From assembly GCA_946699065.1 (NCBI GenBank), contig CAMPDV010000897.1:105299-169298 (forward strand): 64,000 nucleotides of DNA, given 5' to 3'. The DNA comes from Loxodes magnus (Eukaryota; Ciliophora; Karyorelictea; Loxodida; Loxodidae). Shown here piece after piece: positions 26,801-39,264 of this stretch (its first letter is position 1; every line of letters starts with the position of its first letter). Under the pieces are notes generated by a model. The model did not search any database, had not been told where the DNA came from, and saw only the letters and a program-made list of their open reading frames with translations. A program made the position numbers and the translations under genes.

Positions 26801-29800
26801 AATCTTTTATTAAGAAATTATAGAATAAAATAATTTCTTCTAATGAAATAATATTAGACTTAATACTATTCAATTGAAAACAAATCAGCAAATTCTCTTT
26901 CATTGCATAACCATAAATTAATTTTTTATTTTAAATAAGCATTCCTTGCTTTTTAAATTTCCTCTTTAAAATATAAAATTAAGGACTTATATCAGCTAAA
27001 TTTTTAAAATTTCGTTTATTTAGTAATTTAGATTTCTAAATTTGTAAAACTTAGTTTATGCTAAAAATATATGATTTAAATCAAGTTATGAATAATAATT
27101 ATTCTACTTTAATTAAAATTATTAAGTTTCTATAAATTAAAGTAGTCGAAAAAATAGTTATAAAGTAAGTTATTAATCATTAGTTTGTAGGTTGAATATT
27201 TATAATATAAGAAATTTATTTGAGATTATAACTAGAATATTTAGACTTTATTAGTTTTTATTTTAGTTATATCCTTTTATTAATTAGTTTAGTAAAAGAT
27301 TGGAATTGCTTATTGTACTCTAACTAACTTTAAAAAAATAAGGATATAAAAAACTAAATTTTTGAATATTTTCCCTCTACTAAGGAAAATAAATTTTAAC
27401 TATTTCTAAGGAAAATAAATTTAAAGAAAAGATAAAGTTAAAAAATAAAAAATAATAAAACTAGCTAATTATTGAATTTTGAATAAAGTTCTATAATTTC
27501 AATTCAAATATATTCCAAACTTATTTATTTGAACTAATAAAAATAAAATTTTTAAAACTTAGTTAGTGATTAGGTAAACTTAAACGAAAAGAAATACATT
27601 AAGAGCATTTAAAAAAATTAAAGCAAATTCTTAATAATAGAGTATATCAATAAAATATATAAATCTATAATCAGATTTTTGATTTAAGACTTATTAAATA
27701 TAATTTATTCTATGCTAATGTTCTCATTATTAAAATGTTTCTCTAAGTTTTAAAATAATTCCCAAAAAATTATTATGTAAATAGAAAGTTTATTCTATTC
27801 TTTTTAATTAGTACTTCTTCTAGAAAATTAATTAAATGTTTATTTTTATCGTTCGATTATGATAAATAAATAGATATAACCTTATTTGATAAATTTAGAA
27901 TAAAATAAAAGGAATTAATGTATTTGTCTTGCAATTATTTTATTACTATTATTTTTTTATTTTCCATCAATTATAAAACAATAAAAATAAATTTAAGTCT
28001 TTGAATTTCTATTTTTTTAAAGATAAGATGGTTTTGTCTTGAAATTTTTGTATTTATCAATAAAAAGAAATCAACTAAAAAGCACTATCTATAGAGGTGT
28101 TTGAAAACTTATTATTTTTTAATAGCTAAAAAGATTGATTAAAGATTATAGAAGTTTTTTTAAATTCTTTCTGAAAAATAAAAAAATTTATAAAACTAAT
28201 TAATAAGGATGAAAGCTAAATTATTTTGATTATTTAACTTTTGATATTTGCCTTTTAGTAAATTTTCATTAATTTCAGCTAGAACATTGATTGCTTAAAC
28301 TGTAATTTTTAATTAATTTATTCTTCATATTATTTCAACTTTCTTAAGATAAAATAAATTTTAACTTACAAAATGAATGTTTTTGTTTATTTAAAATTAA
28401 ATAGAGTTTTAAAATTATATCTACTAATATAAATAAATTTATTGTCCTATTTGACTATCTCTCTTCTTTAAGCATTAAAATTTGGGTTATATTAAATACA
28501 AATTCCTAAATTAAATAAAAAAGTTATGAAGAATTTTTTAGTGAAATTCTTTAAATTATGACGTTAAAATCTCTTTCTTCTTCAATTTTTTTTATTTAAA
28601 AGAAAAAAATTTCAATAAGCCCGGATAAATGACACTGTACTAAAATAAAATTTCAAAGTATTACGTATAATCTTAAACTTTCTTAATTTTGTTGTTCTCA
28701 TTATCAAGCTTGCTCTAGTTATTATATCTTTTAAAACTAAAATTAACTAAAATATAAAGTACCTATATTTATTATACTAACTAGTTATAAATTTATTTTA
28801 ATTTGTTGATTCCAAATCTATTGATAAACATTTAAGTAATTTATTCTAAAAATAAGATAAATTTAATAATAAAGTTTAAATTATAAATATTAGTTAATTC
28901 CAAGTAATAAAAGTTTAGAATAGCAATGTTCTTTTATTATTCTTTTCTTCTTTTATTTTTAAACTTTTTAAAACCTTCCAAGCTAATAAAATCTTAGAAG
29001 CTTTCTTTTAAAGTTATTTGCATTAAAAAATAAATTAGGAGATGTTAATGAAACTTCTCTATTATGTAATATATTTATAAGTAATTTAGGTATATCATGG
29101 GTAAGTACCAGAAGATAATAAATTATCTAAAAGTTTTTATTTAATTTATTTCTTGCTAAATGAAAGGCTAATAGCTAGACTTTAAGATCTTCCAATATTA
29201 TCATATAAAATTATTATAATAATTAAAAGTGATTATGCATAAAGCTAACTAGAGCTGCTATAAATAAATTATTGAGTACTGATATTTTAGTACTAGGTAT
29301 TTAAATATTTAATAAGGATGCTTGCTTTATCTACCTGTTTAATAATTTAAGTTCATAATTATTCAAAATTTAAAAGCAAAAAGTATGATAATTTATTGTT
29401 TTTATTACTAAATTAAGAAAAGAAAGCTTTTCATTTTTCTTCTGATGCTATAAGCCAATAAAAAAATTTAGCTTTATTTATATTGGTAAGGTTTCGAATT
29501 TCACACATTTAGCTCAAATTTAAGGATAAAAAATCCAAGCTTGATTTTAATATATAGTTAGGGATATTAAATTTTACAAGCAGAAACTAAAAGCTTTAAT
29601 TTAAAGAAAAGAAGCCCTTTATCAAATAGATATTAATTTTAATAAGATATTTTATCTAATTTATTTTCTTTAGAAATTAATAAATGCTTAGCCAATTTTT
29701 TAATTGCTTAAATAAAACATTAAGTTATTTTTTATTAGTTTATTTATAAAATAAATTTAAAAGAGTCTTTAAAGATATAAATTTCTCAAATTAAAATTAT

Positions 29801-30289
29801 GGATATATATCTAATAAATAAATAGGATATTTATTCTAAACTAGCCAAGATATAAATTTTGTGCTTTAGCATCTTTTCAAGTCCTTACCAAATAAATATT
29901 TCTAGAAAATATAAATATCTTTAATTTTTAGATTTTAGAATAAAATAAAGTTTTATTTCTATCTATCAATTCACTAGAAGCTAAAAACTAATTTCCATAT
30001 CAATTTTAATGATAGATGATAAATAGGCTTAGCTAATTTTATTTTGCAATAATTGATGTTAAAAGATGATTAATGATTAAATGTCAAAAGTTAAATTATA
30101 TACAGGAACATTCTTTCCTATAACTATTTATCAAGTATACCACTCAAATAAATGGTCATTAAAGGAAGTTTATTGTTTAATGAACTTAAGATAATTCTTT
30201 TATTCTTCATACTTTGATTATATTAGTTAGTTAATTAAAAGATCTAATTTATCTTTAAACATTGTTCCTTCATTAATGAATGCTTAGTT
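23890..30289. other. AT-rich desert
   Basis: Long homopolymer-rich DNA with scarcely any GC-richer islands. The first few hundred bases may still belong to the upstream region shared by the receptor copies. A frame from ATG 26347 is rich in charged residues for ~50 codons but then becomes Phe/Leu/Ile/Asn-rich, as expected of non-coding AT-rich DNA, so I do not call it. No RNA gene, tandem array or element end is recognised. Confidence 0.45.
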
Positions 30290-30690
30290 GATAAACAATT
30301 TATTTAAGATTTATAGAAGCAGCAATTTCAATTATAAATGAACGTAATCAGTCTAATTTAAATTCTAAATATATCAAGCAAGTCTTTAAATAGCTAAGAG
30401 TTGAGGAAGTAAATGATAAATTTGAAGATATAAGTAAGAAGAATCTAATAGATGATAATCCTTCAGTATATGCTTATAATTTATCTCTACCTGGTTTAGG
30501 ATTAATCTACTTTATTTATAATCAAAAAATGAATTTTTAATTTTTATAAGAAAAAAATTTAAAAGATAGAATAGACAAATGAGCGGGTGTTAATTATTAT
30601 AATTTGATTTATAATTACTTAAAGTATTTATTGAGTATATTATATATAATTTTTACAATTGGGAGGATGATTCTTTCATTGCTAAATATT
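30290..30690 (+). other. Possible coding remnant, unrecognised
   Basis: In one frame about 95 codons without TGA give an unusually charged sequence (Arg-Val-Glu-Glu-Val-Asn-Asp-Lys-Phe-Glu-Asp) that continues through a TGA read as Trp into a hydrophobic, membrane-like stretch. The composition differs from its surroundings. There is no homology I recognise and no clear start or stop. Confidence 0.28.
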
Positions 30691-32093
30691 TAGTTGTATT
30701 GATTGTAAAATTTTTATTTTAAATACCTTAAATAATTGATTAAATAGACTTAATTTAAGAAAAGATCTTAATAATTTAAGAAGAAAAAGTAAGTTTTTTG
30801 AATAAATATGACAATAGAGATCATAAATTAGAATAAGGTTATTAATTTAAGAAGCTTTGCAAAGCACAAATTTGTTGCATGCTAATTCTAATTTTTTAGG
30901 GCTTAATTTTTTATAGAGTTCTGACCTTCTATAATCTAATAGATGGGTTTTTCTTGGTTAAATCTAATGACATTTCCAAATTAAATTTCCTAGATTTAAA
31001 AGTTAAATTTTAAATTCATTAGATAAGATAAAAAGTTGTTATCTAATTATTATTAATTGATTTCACTCTCCTTTTAAATAAAAATATAAATATTTAAGTT
31101 ACTAAAATAAAGGAAAATTGATTATTCTTAAATCGGACTCTTTTTATTAAATAATTAAAGAATTTTTATTTAAATTTATCAGTTCAATTAAATTTATATC
31201 AAAATTAAGCAAATAAATCAAAAATTTTTCCAAAAAGCGTAAAAAAAGTTCAATTATTAGGATAAAATTTAAGGTATAACTTTTAATTTTTTCCCGGATA
31301 ATTAAATTTATTATTCCATCAATTTTAGGCTTTTTTCATTGAAAATTTTTAATTTTAATATTTTGACTTATCACATAATTCCTATTTATTAAAGAAAAGC
31401 TAATCTATAAAAATTTCTTTATTCTAAGCTAGGAATTTTTTATTAATTAATTTTTTTAAAAGATTTAAAAAAGCAAGCTCATAGAATTTAAAATCTAAAT
31501 TTGCTGAGAGAATTAAGATTATCTGAAAAGCATTCATTAGTAGTATCGTTGCCAACTAATTCTGATATTTTAAAATGGTTTAGTTTTTCTTATAACTTAT
31601 ATTTCAATATATAATAACTTTGATATTTTTATTTAAAAGCTATTATATTTAAATTGTTTGATTGCTCTTAAATTTAAGAAAATTTTAGTTATTAAAAATT
31701 TATAAATCAATTTTTTTTTAAACGAAATTAAATCGTAATATTTTAGCTTATTCGATGTTTAATTAATTTGTTAATCATTTTTTATTAGTTAGAGTTATCT
31801 TATAATATCATTCTAAATCGCTTTTTAGTTTTTCGACTTTTACAATTTTTTTCTAAATTTTTATTAATTTTTAAAATCCTTTTCTGTCACATTAGATTTA
31901 GTAAAATTCCTAAGCTTTTTATTTTTAATTTTATTTCTTAAAAATAATCAGTCTATTATTAAGTAACCCTTCTTTTTTATAGCATATACTGTTTCTTATT
32001 TCTATGACTCTATAACTATTATACTTTAAACTATTTAGATTGAAGATTAATTTTAAAAGATATTAAATTAAAAGGATTTATTCTTTATATTTT
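30691..32093. other. AT-rich region, nothing recognised
   Basis: No convincing frame or repeat was seen. Confidence 0.4.
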
Positions 32094-33241
32094 CATGCAC
32101 CTCTCGCAAAATCAAACTAATAGTAGATATTTCGAACTATATAAGAGAAAAAGATTTCGTCTCTAAGCTTAATGGTTTTATTCTTTTAGTTAAGAATCTA
32201 TATGGGAATTTCTAAAAAATTTGTTTATATTTTTAATTATTGGTAGAGTTTAAACAGTGAGCTTGATATATTGTAATCCCATTTTATAAATAAATGTATA
32301 AGGAATTTAGACTAAACTGACACAGTTTGTTCATTTGAACCTACTTATTTGAATAATAATATCTTTATCAAAGCTGATATAATTTAGCTCATACCCAATG
32401 CTAATAAGACTTTTAATTTAAACTATTAATTTAGTTTGGCTTATGATTATTTTCAATTAGCTAATAAAGAGAAATTTGAGTTAAGTAGAATCTTTTTAGT
32501 TTTTTAAGTATAAGATAAATGAGAAGTTTAGATAGACTTTATATGACTTTCCTTTTCATTATAATTGTAAAAGCTCTTTACTAATATATCTAACTGAAGA
32601 CGCATTTAAGTTATATAAATGATTAATATGTCAAAGAGATTTAATTATTATAGAAAAAGTTCTTTTACAGTATCTAATGAAGCTAAACCACTTTCTCTTT
32701 AGCATTCTTGGATAAAAATTTATTGAATAGAATTAGAAGAGAGAGATTCATTTCCATAAACGATCTCAAGAACCTCTAATTATTATTACTCTTTTCTAAA
32801 AATGTAAATATATAAGTTCTAAAATTCTGTTACTAAGTCAAACCTAATCAATTTTGAATGTGCAGAGTTAAATTGGAATAAACATGCAACAAGCGAGTTT
32901 CAGCTGATATTTAATATAATGAAGTAGAAAATTAAGAAGGTATAGCTCTTTTTTAAAGTTTCAAATATAATCCATAAGAAATTATTTAAAAGCATGAAAA
33001 TATAAACTTTGAAAGAGATTACAACAGGGATTTTGCTGATTCAAGTATAAATTTAATTGGAAGCTCAATTGATAAAAATTTAGTAGGAAATTATCTATAA
33101 ATTTTATTTTGGTAGTTATATTACAATATCTAAGTGATTAATTTAAAGTTAGCTTTCTAATTTAGAAAATATAAAGATAAGAGCAAATAAATAAAATACA
33201 CATCAAAATTAATCTTTATGGTGGAATCTCTCACTAAGTGA
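32094..33241 (+). pseudogene. Decayed gene of unknown family
   Basis: Protein-like sequence runs the whole length but changes frame at least twice. About 32100-32210 reads as Lys-Ile-Lys-Leu-Ile-Val-Asp-Ile-Ser-Asn in one frame. From the A-run near 32215 to ~32910 a second frame reads Phe-Glu-Pro-Thr-Tyr-Leu-Asn-Asn-Asn and later Phe-Glu-Cys-Ala-Glu-Leu-Asn-Trp. From ~32920 a third reads Asn-Glu-Val-Glu-Asn-Gln-Glu-Gly to a TGA stop at 33239. All three parts have the mixed, charged composition of real protein, unlike the neighbouring desert. I recognise no family. Either the gene is dead or unseen introns or assembly indels account for the shifts. Confidence 0.5.
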
Positions 33242-33377
33242 TATTTAATGCTTAATTAGATAAATCTTTATAGGATAATTTTATCTAAGTTATTTATTTA
33301 GAATATAATAGAACCAAAAAATAGCTTTAATTAATGCATGCAGAAGGCATTCAAGTAATATATGAAATTAAACTTTT

Positions 33378-36300
33378 AAGCAATAAATAAGTTGATAAAG
33401 AATCTAGGGATTTAATTTATTTAGATGAGATATATATAATTCTTAATAAATAAAGTATTAGTTATTTAATGGAAAGAGATATATAATATGTATTATCATC
33501 TATTTAATCCTTATAAATAAACTTACTACAATCTCTATAATTTTAGTTTTTAGATTTAAAAATAAACCAATATTTATTTATAACCAGCCATTTCAATAAA
33601 AATCAAGTTAAATAATTAATTAAAATTAATAGATAGATAATTTAATATACTTAAACTAATTAATACTCTACTATGATTAAAAATAAATAACTTATAAGCA
33701 TTAAATCTAATAAGTTCAATCATATTAAAGAATTTTATTTCCTATAATTTTTTATCATATAAACTGTTAAAATAAAGGATCATAACTATGAAAATAATGC
33801 TAAATAAATTTAAGTCTATTAAGACTTTATACTTAGACTATTTAAGTTGATTAATTACTAAAATCATTTCATTTATAAATATAATTTTTACGTTAACTTG
33901 GTTTAAAAAGATATTATATTCAGAGAAAAATATTTTCAATAAAAAATGAACAAAAATATTTCAGCTTTAACTCTAAATATATCGATCAAAGTTTTAAAAT
34001 ATTCGAGAAAGTGCTTAAAATAATAAAAAGAAAAGACATATTAAAAGGAAAATCAGTGTAAAGATTTTAAGTATTTCCAGTTCATAAATAATTTTTATTT
34101 TACCAGTTTAAGATTCGTCAATTTATAGATCTCAACAAATTGGATAATTTTAATTTTATTCTTATATTATATAATATAATAAGTTTAAATTATAATGAAA
34201 GATAAAATAAAAATAAGATACTGGAGTATATAATGACTATTGCTTACAATTCACAAATATCATAGAAAAATAAAATTGGGAAACTAAGAAATGACATTTT
34301 CAACAAATCTTCTTAGTTTTAAGATAAACCTTTTATATAGATAAGTTTATTTAACATTTAAATAGATAGTAGACCTCAAATAGCTCTATCTAATTTATTA
34401 AATCTATTTATAAGCTTATTTAATTAAGTCTAATGACACTTTCAGATAAACTTTCCCATTTTAAAAATTTAAATCCTTTAAATAAAAAAGAAGATTGAGT
34501 AAAAAAAGAGCCATACTTAAAAAACCTTTTAATTAAATAATAGCTTTAGGTTTAAGAAATATTTCTCTCAAATAAAGAAATCTATTTGAATTTAAGTTTA
34601 AATTTTTAGATTATGTAGTAATTTTTATTTTATGATTTAATTTATCTTACAAATGTCTTTTTATAATTAATATAAGCTATTATAGATGACTTTCCTTATA
34701 TTGGATATTTAATTTTCTCCCAAGTTTTTTAAAATAATTTTATTTATTGAATTTATTTAACCTCTAGTTAACATTAAATCAATCTAGTAAAATATAAAAT
34801 CTAGGTTAGCTACATAAAATCAAAAAACATGATTAAGAGATATTTTTAACAAATAAGCTTATATAACAAATTTTAAGGTGAAGCTTAATAAGCTTAATAA
34901 GCTTTAATACTGCTGAGAAAACTTTAATAAATAGTACCCTCCAACTTTAATTTTTTTAATTGGATAAAACAAAAAATAGTTAATCATTATAAAACAGCTA
35001 TAAGTTTATTTTTATCTTATAAAATGAAAGAAATTAGATTCTTGATCTAAGACTTTAAATTTTGATAAAATATTTTAGTTAGTGTAAGGTACAAGAAATC
35101 TCAAATGCAAATTGATTAAAAACTTATCTTTTCTTTAATGATATTTTATTAATGTTGTAATTACCTAGATATTAAAGGAACTGATATGAATGAAGTCTCT
35201 TAAAGATATATGAAATTAATATTTTAAATCATCAAATTATATTCTTTATTAGTCTTTTAGACAGAAACTTTGGGTGAGCACTAATTATTTAAAATATTTT
35301 TGATGCTTATTTAAGTAAATGCTACAATCTTTTTCCTTGATTTTCCTTATTTTTGATTTTTCTTTTATAGAAAAATAGCTAGAATCAATATACTCGCTAA
35401 ATATTTTGATTATAGGTAGAATTTAATACTTAAGCTAAATAGAAAAGATGTAGTACATTAAGAAGCAAAGTTAAATTTGTATCTGTGATTCCAAAAATTT
35501 TAAAGCTATAACTAATAAAATTACTTCTATAGAAGAGAACAAAGGCTTATGTAAATTAGGCTTAAAATGAAATATAATATAGCATTAACGAATTCTAAAG
35601 AAACTTAGATAATAATAAATTTAGAACTATGTCTATTGGATGATTTTTAATTTCTAAGAAGTATCTATTTATTTAAAGTTATCTAGCATATAATATTTGA
35701 AGTTATTTTTTATAAAAATATAATTCCTTTTATAAATTTTAAGTCTTTAGGTTTATATGATTTTTATTATTTATCTTGAAAAGTAAAATTACCTTTCCTT
35801 TGAATAAGTTTAAGAATTTTAAATTTTTTTTTAAATTTCAGCTAATTAGAATATTTATAAACTTGTAAATTCCACTCTAACAATTTCTTTCCTCTTATTA
35901 TTACCTTAAATAAAAAATAACTATTTTGATTATTAATTCACTTCTATCTTTCATATATTATTCTACATTCCTTTTATCAAGTTATGCATTATGAGGGTAA
36001 ATTTAGTGATATTAACTTAAAATAATTACACTAAATTTTTTAAATTTTCTATAAATCTCTCACTTTAGGCTAAAATGATATTAAGCATTTAGCTATAAAT
36101 TAATTTAGCATATATATAAATTTTTATATTCTCTTAGCCTTATAATTTATTCTAAATTTAAATATCTATTTATGGACTTATAATTACTTCTTTTCAAAAT
36201 TAAATCAGGAACTGGTTTTGCAAGATAAAAGTATTATTATCCCATTTTACATTTAATATTTTTTAAAAGAGAGTTTTTAGATTATATGACTAAACTAAAA

Positions 36301-36400
36301 TTGAAATTAATAATACTTAAATAGAGTATTTTAGGTATAATAGCTAAAGTCATTTAAATATATTTAAATAAAGAGATACTTATTAAAGGATATTTCTTTT
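33378..36400 (+). repeat. Left arm of an interrupted inverted repeat
   Basis: Segments 33378-~34480 and ~35640-36400 match the reverse complement of ~49100-51005 and ~44940-45780. This arm has no retroposons and so preserves the uninserted state of the right arm. Part of it (34800-36400) is also related to 14250-16100. Apart from the short frame at 35448 I see no coding. Confidence 0.72.
35448..35570 (+). other. Short conserved frame, second copy of the Cys-Ile-Cys-Asp-Ser-Lys peptide
   Basis: A 40-codon ATG-to-TGA frame shares Ile-Cys-Ile-Cys-Asp-Ser-Lys, Lys-Ala-Ile and the terminal TGA with 14917-15009. Third-position and indel differences between the copies leave the motif intact. It could be an exon remnant. 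Confidence 0.3.
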
Positions 36401-37045
36401 ATATAGACACTACATCCTAAAATTAGTATTTCTTAGATATGCTAAACATTTAGATTAAAAGTTTAAACTTTGAAAGAATTTGTTTTATTCTTTTATTATC
36501 TATGTCTGAGTATTAGAAAAAGTTAACTTTTCATTGCTAAAGTTAAATAAAATGAACATGAAAAATTATGTATAAAGGATAAATTTAATTTTAAATTCCA
36601 GATAGAGCAAAATTAAGGAACTAAGAAGTTAATAAGTATTTATTTAATTAATTTTGATTTAATTTAAGAAGCTTTTAAAAAAATTTAGCTAAGCAGCATT
36701 GCACAGTCAAAGCTTCATATAATTAACTCTATGATTTTATATCCTAGCTTATAACACAATTGTTAATTCCTCTAGATAATTAAATTTACAATTGGATATA
36801 AATAACAATATAATCGATAATAAAAGGCAAATGCTTAGTTTGATAAAGATTTAATTTTTTTTTAAATATATCATGAAGAAAGAGCCTAAAATCGGCTATG
36901 ATTACTAGTCAAAGATAAGCTATAAATCTTATTTTCTGAGTTTAAATTAAAGTTAAATACATATTGTATAAAATAAGCAAAGCTATTCCTCTAGAGCTTT
37001 GAAATTTAATAAAATCTTAAGAAAAATCGAAATTTTCCACGATTA
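36401..37045. other. AT-rich spacer
   Basis: It lies between the left inverted-repeat arm and the direct duplication. Nothing is recognised in it. Confidence 0.4.
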
Positions 37046-38169
37046 AATTAGTAAATAAAAGTTATGCTTTGAGTAACTAAGATTTCAGCTATAAAGCAAG
37101 AAAAGTTTTTCTAAGGCAAAATAGAAAAATTTAATAAATGAAATACTTTGTCTCACATTCATACTAACTATTTCATCAAATATATATTAAGTTCCTGAAA
37201 AATTAATAAGTGTTTATATAATAATTAATTAATAATTTAGTATAAAAATATTAATGCATCAAGCAATCCATTTAGATCATTAATTTTAGTACAAATCTCT
37301 TATTTTATAGATGAAATTTCCAAAGTAGGGCTTATTTTACTCCTTGCACAATTAAGAATTTAAGCACTACAAATTTTATTTATAAGGTGATAATAACTTG
37401 TAGTAGATTTAAAAAATGTATATTGCACAGCTTATTATAATTAAATTAAATTAGATCTTATTTTTATTCTCTAACTTGCCAAATAAGCATAATCTAGTTC
37501 TAAGATCTTTAAAGAATGATGTATAATATGATATAATATCGAAGAAGTTCTAAAAGCAAGGAAATTAAATATAATTTCTGCATTAAATTAGTTTTGATAA
37601 TTTATTTAAAAGATGGATAATCTTAAATAAAAATAAGAAAACTTAATATAGAATAATTTATTCTTTATACATCATAAATAAAATACCTAGCTATAGAAAT
37701 TGATTATATCTTTGTCTATTATACTGTTAAAAAGAAATTAATTTTATTAACAATTTGTTTTATATTTAATTTTAAGAAACTATTTTAAAACATAATTAAA
37801 TAAATAAATTCTTTTGTGGTAGATATAATTTTTAGCTAAGTATTTGGAATTTTTGTTACCTGCTCATATAGATAATTTTGAAAAATAATTACTTCTGAGA
37901 TGTAGATTTATAGTTATTTAAATTCACTTAACTGAAGAATTTCCATATGCAAGATGTAAATTTTTATAGGTAGCATGTAGTTTAATTATTTAAATAGTAG
38001 AAATAAGAGAGTGATGCTTTAGCTTATTTATTTCAAAAATATAGTGCTTAAACACATTAAATGAATTACTTGCTAAATCGTAATTATAAATTTCGAGTAG
38101 GAAGTATCAAGCAAAATTAAATTGAGTTAAAACAATGCTAAAGATAAATATCTAAGATATAAGAAAGGA

Positions 38170-38665
38170 TAAATAATAAAATAATATAAGATAGGAATAT
38201 TCCTCACTTTAATTATAATCATTACTATGCTAAATATAAACCTAAATGAGAGATGCTATATATAGATATATTATAATAATAAAAGAAGCAATAAATCAAT
38301 ATTATTTTGAACTCTTTATATAATAGTCATTGTAATAAAAAGAACTTTGGTTTATTAATTTTTAATAATCCTAAGCTTAAAATAATTTTATATAAGTATA
38401 TATATTTCTAAGTTAGAAACAAATAAAGATAGATAAACAATAATGATATTAAAAACTAATTATTTGAAGACACTAATTATATCTCAGATATTTACCTTAA
38501 ATTAAATAGAATTTCTCATTATAGTAATTCTAATTTATGTGTTTATGGGTGATTTTTAAATTTTAGTATTAATAAATTAGAAAACTTTTATAACTTTAGC
38601 TGAATGAGTAATAATTAAGAAACTTAGGAAATAAATAAAAATAAATACCTTTACCTTTATTCATA
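38170..38665 (+). repeat. Near-identical non-coding block upstream of receptor copy 2
   Basis: It matches about 54489-54983. Its last ~250 bases appear identical between the two copies, although flanking DNA on both sides has diverged. No frame looks coding. A recent gene-conversion tract or a constrained regulatory element is possible. Confidence 0.7.
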
Positions 38666-39224
38666 AATTATTTTAATATATAAATAAAACAAACTGCAAA
38701 TAATCAGAATGAAAAGGAATCCAATTAGTGTCTTTTCTGAGATAATAATTAAGATAAATATTTTTAAAAGTTTTTTATTTTTCTAAAAGAGTAAGCTATT
38801 AAATAAGCAATTTTGACCAATGAAAACAATTGATTAGGAATATAATAATAAAGAAAGTTGATTTTTAAAGAAAAAGTTTAAATTTTTAAACAATATATTT
38901 TAATAATTAAATCAAGCATCAAAGAGAAAATAAGGATAGAAATAATTTCTCTTATAATCATAGAAGAATTTTTTAATAAACATCATTATCTGTTAATGTT
39001 TGCTAAAATATTTATTCTCTAGATAAGGGCTTTAATACCTAAAACTTAATTTAAAATAATTAAAGCATTAATTAACAATAAAAAATTTATCTATCTTTAT
39101 TTGCAAAAAGAAATAATAAAATAATAAAATAATTTAAAAGACTAATAAATTGAAATCATTTTAAGATGCATAACTTTATTTAACTAAAAGTAGAGACTTA
39201 TTAAATTAAAAAAAATCCTTATTT

Positions 39225-39262
39225 TCTTTTTTAATTTAATTTAATTTAATTTAATTAATTTA
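39225..39262 (+). repeat. TTTAA microsatellite just before the receptor start
   Basis: About six units of TTTAA lie directly upstream of the start codon of copy 2. Copies 1 and 3 have only one or two units at the equivalent place, so the array expanded in copy 2. Confidence 0.7.
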
Positions 39263-39264
39263 GA

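Noticed and set aside
34888-34915. Short AAGCTTAAT tandem as a regulatory array
   Set aside because: Only about three units, and not conserved at the related sites near 14.3 kb or in the right arm.
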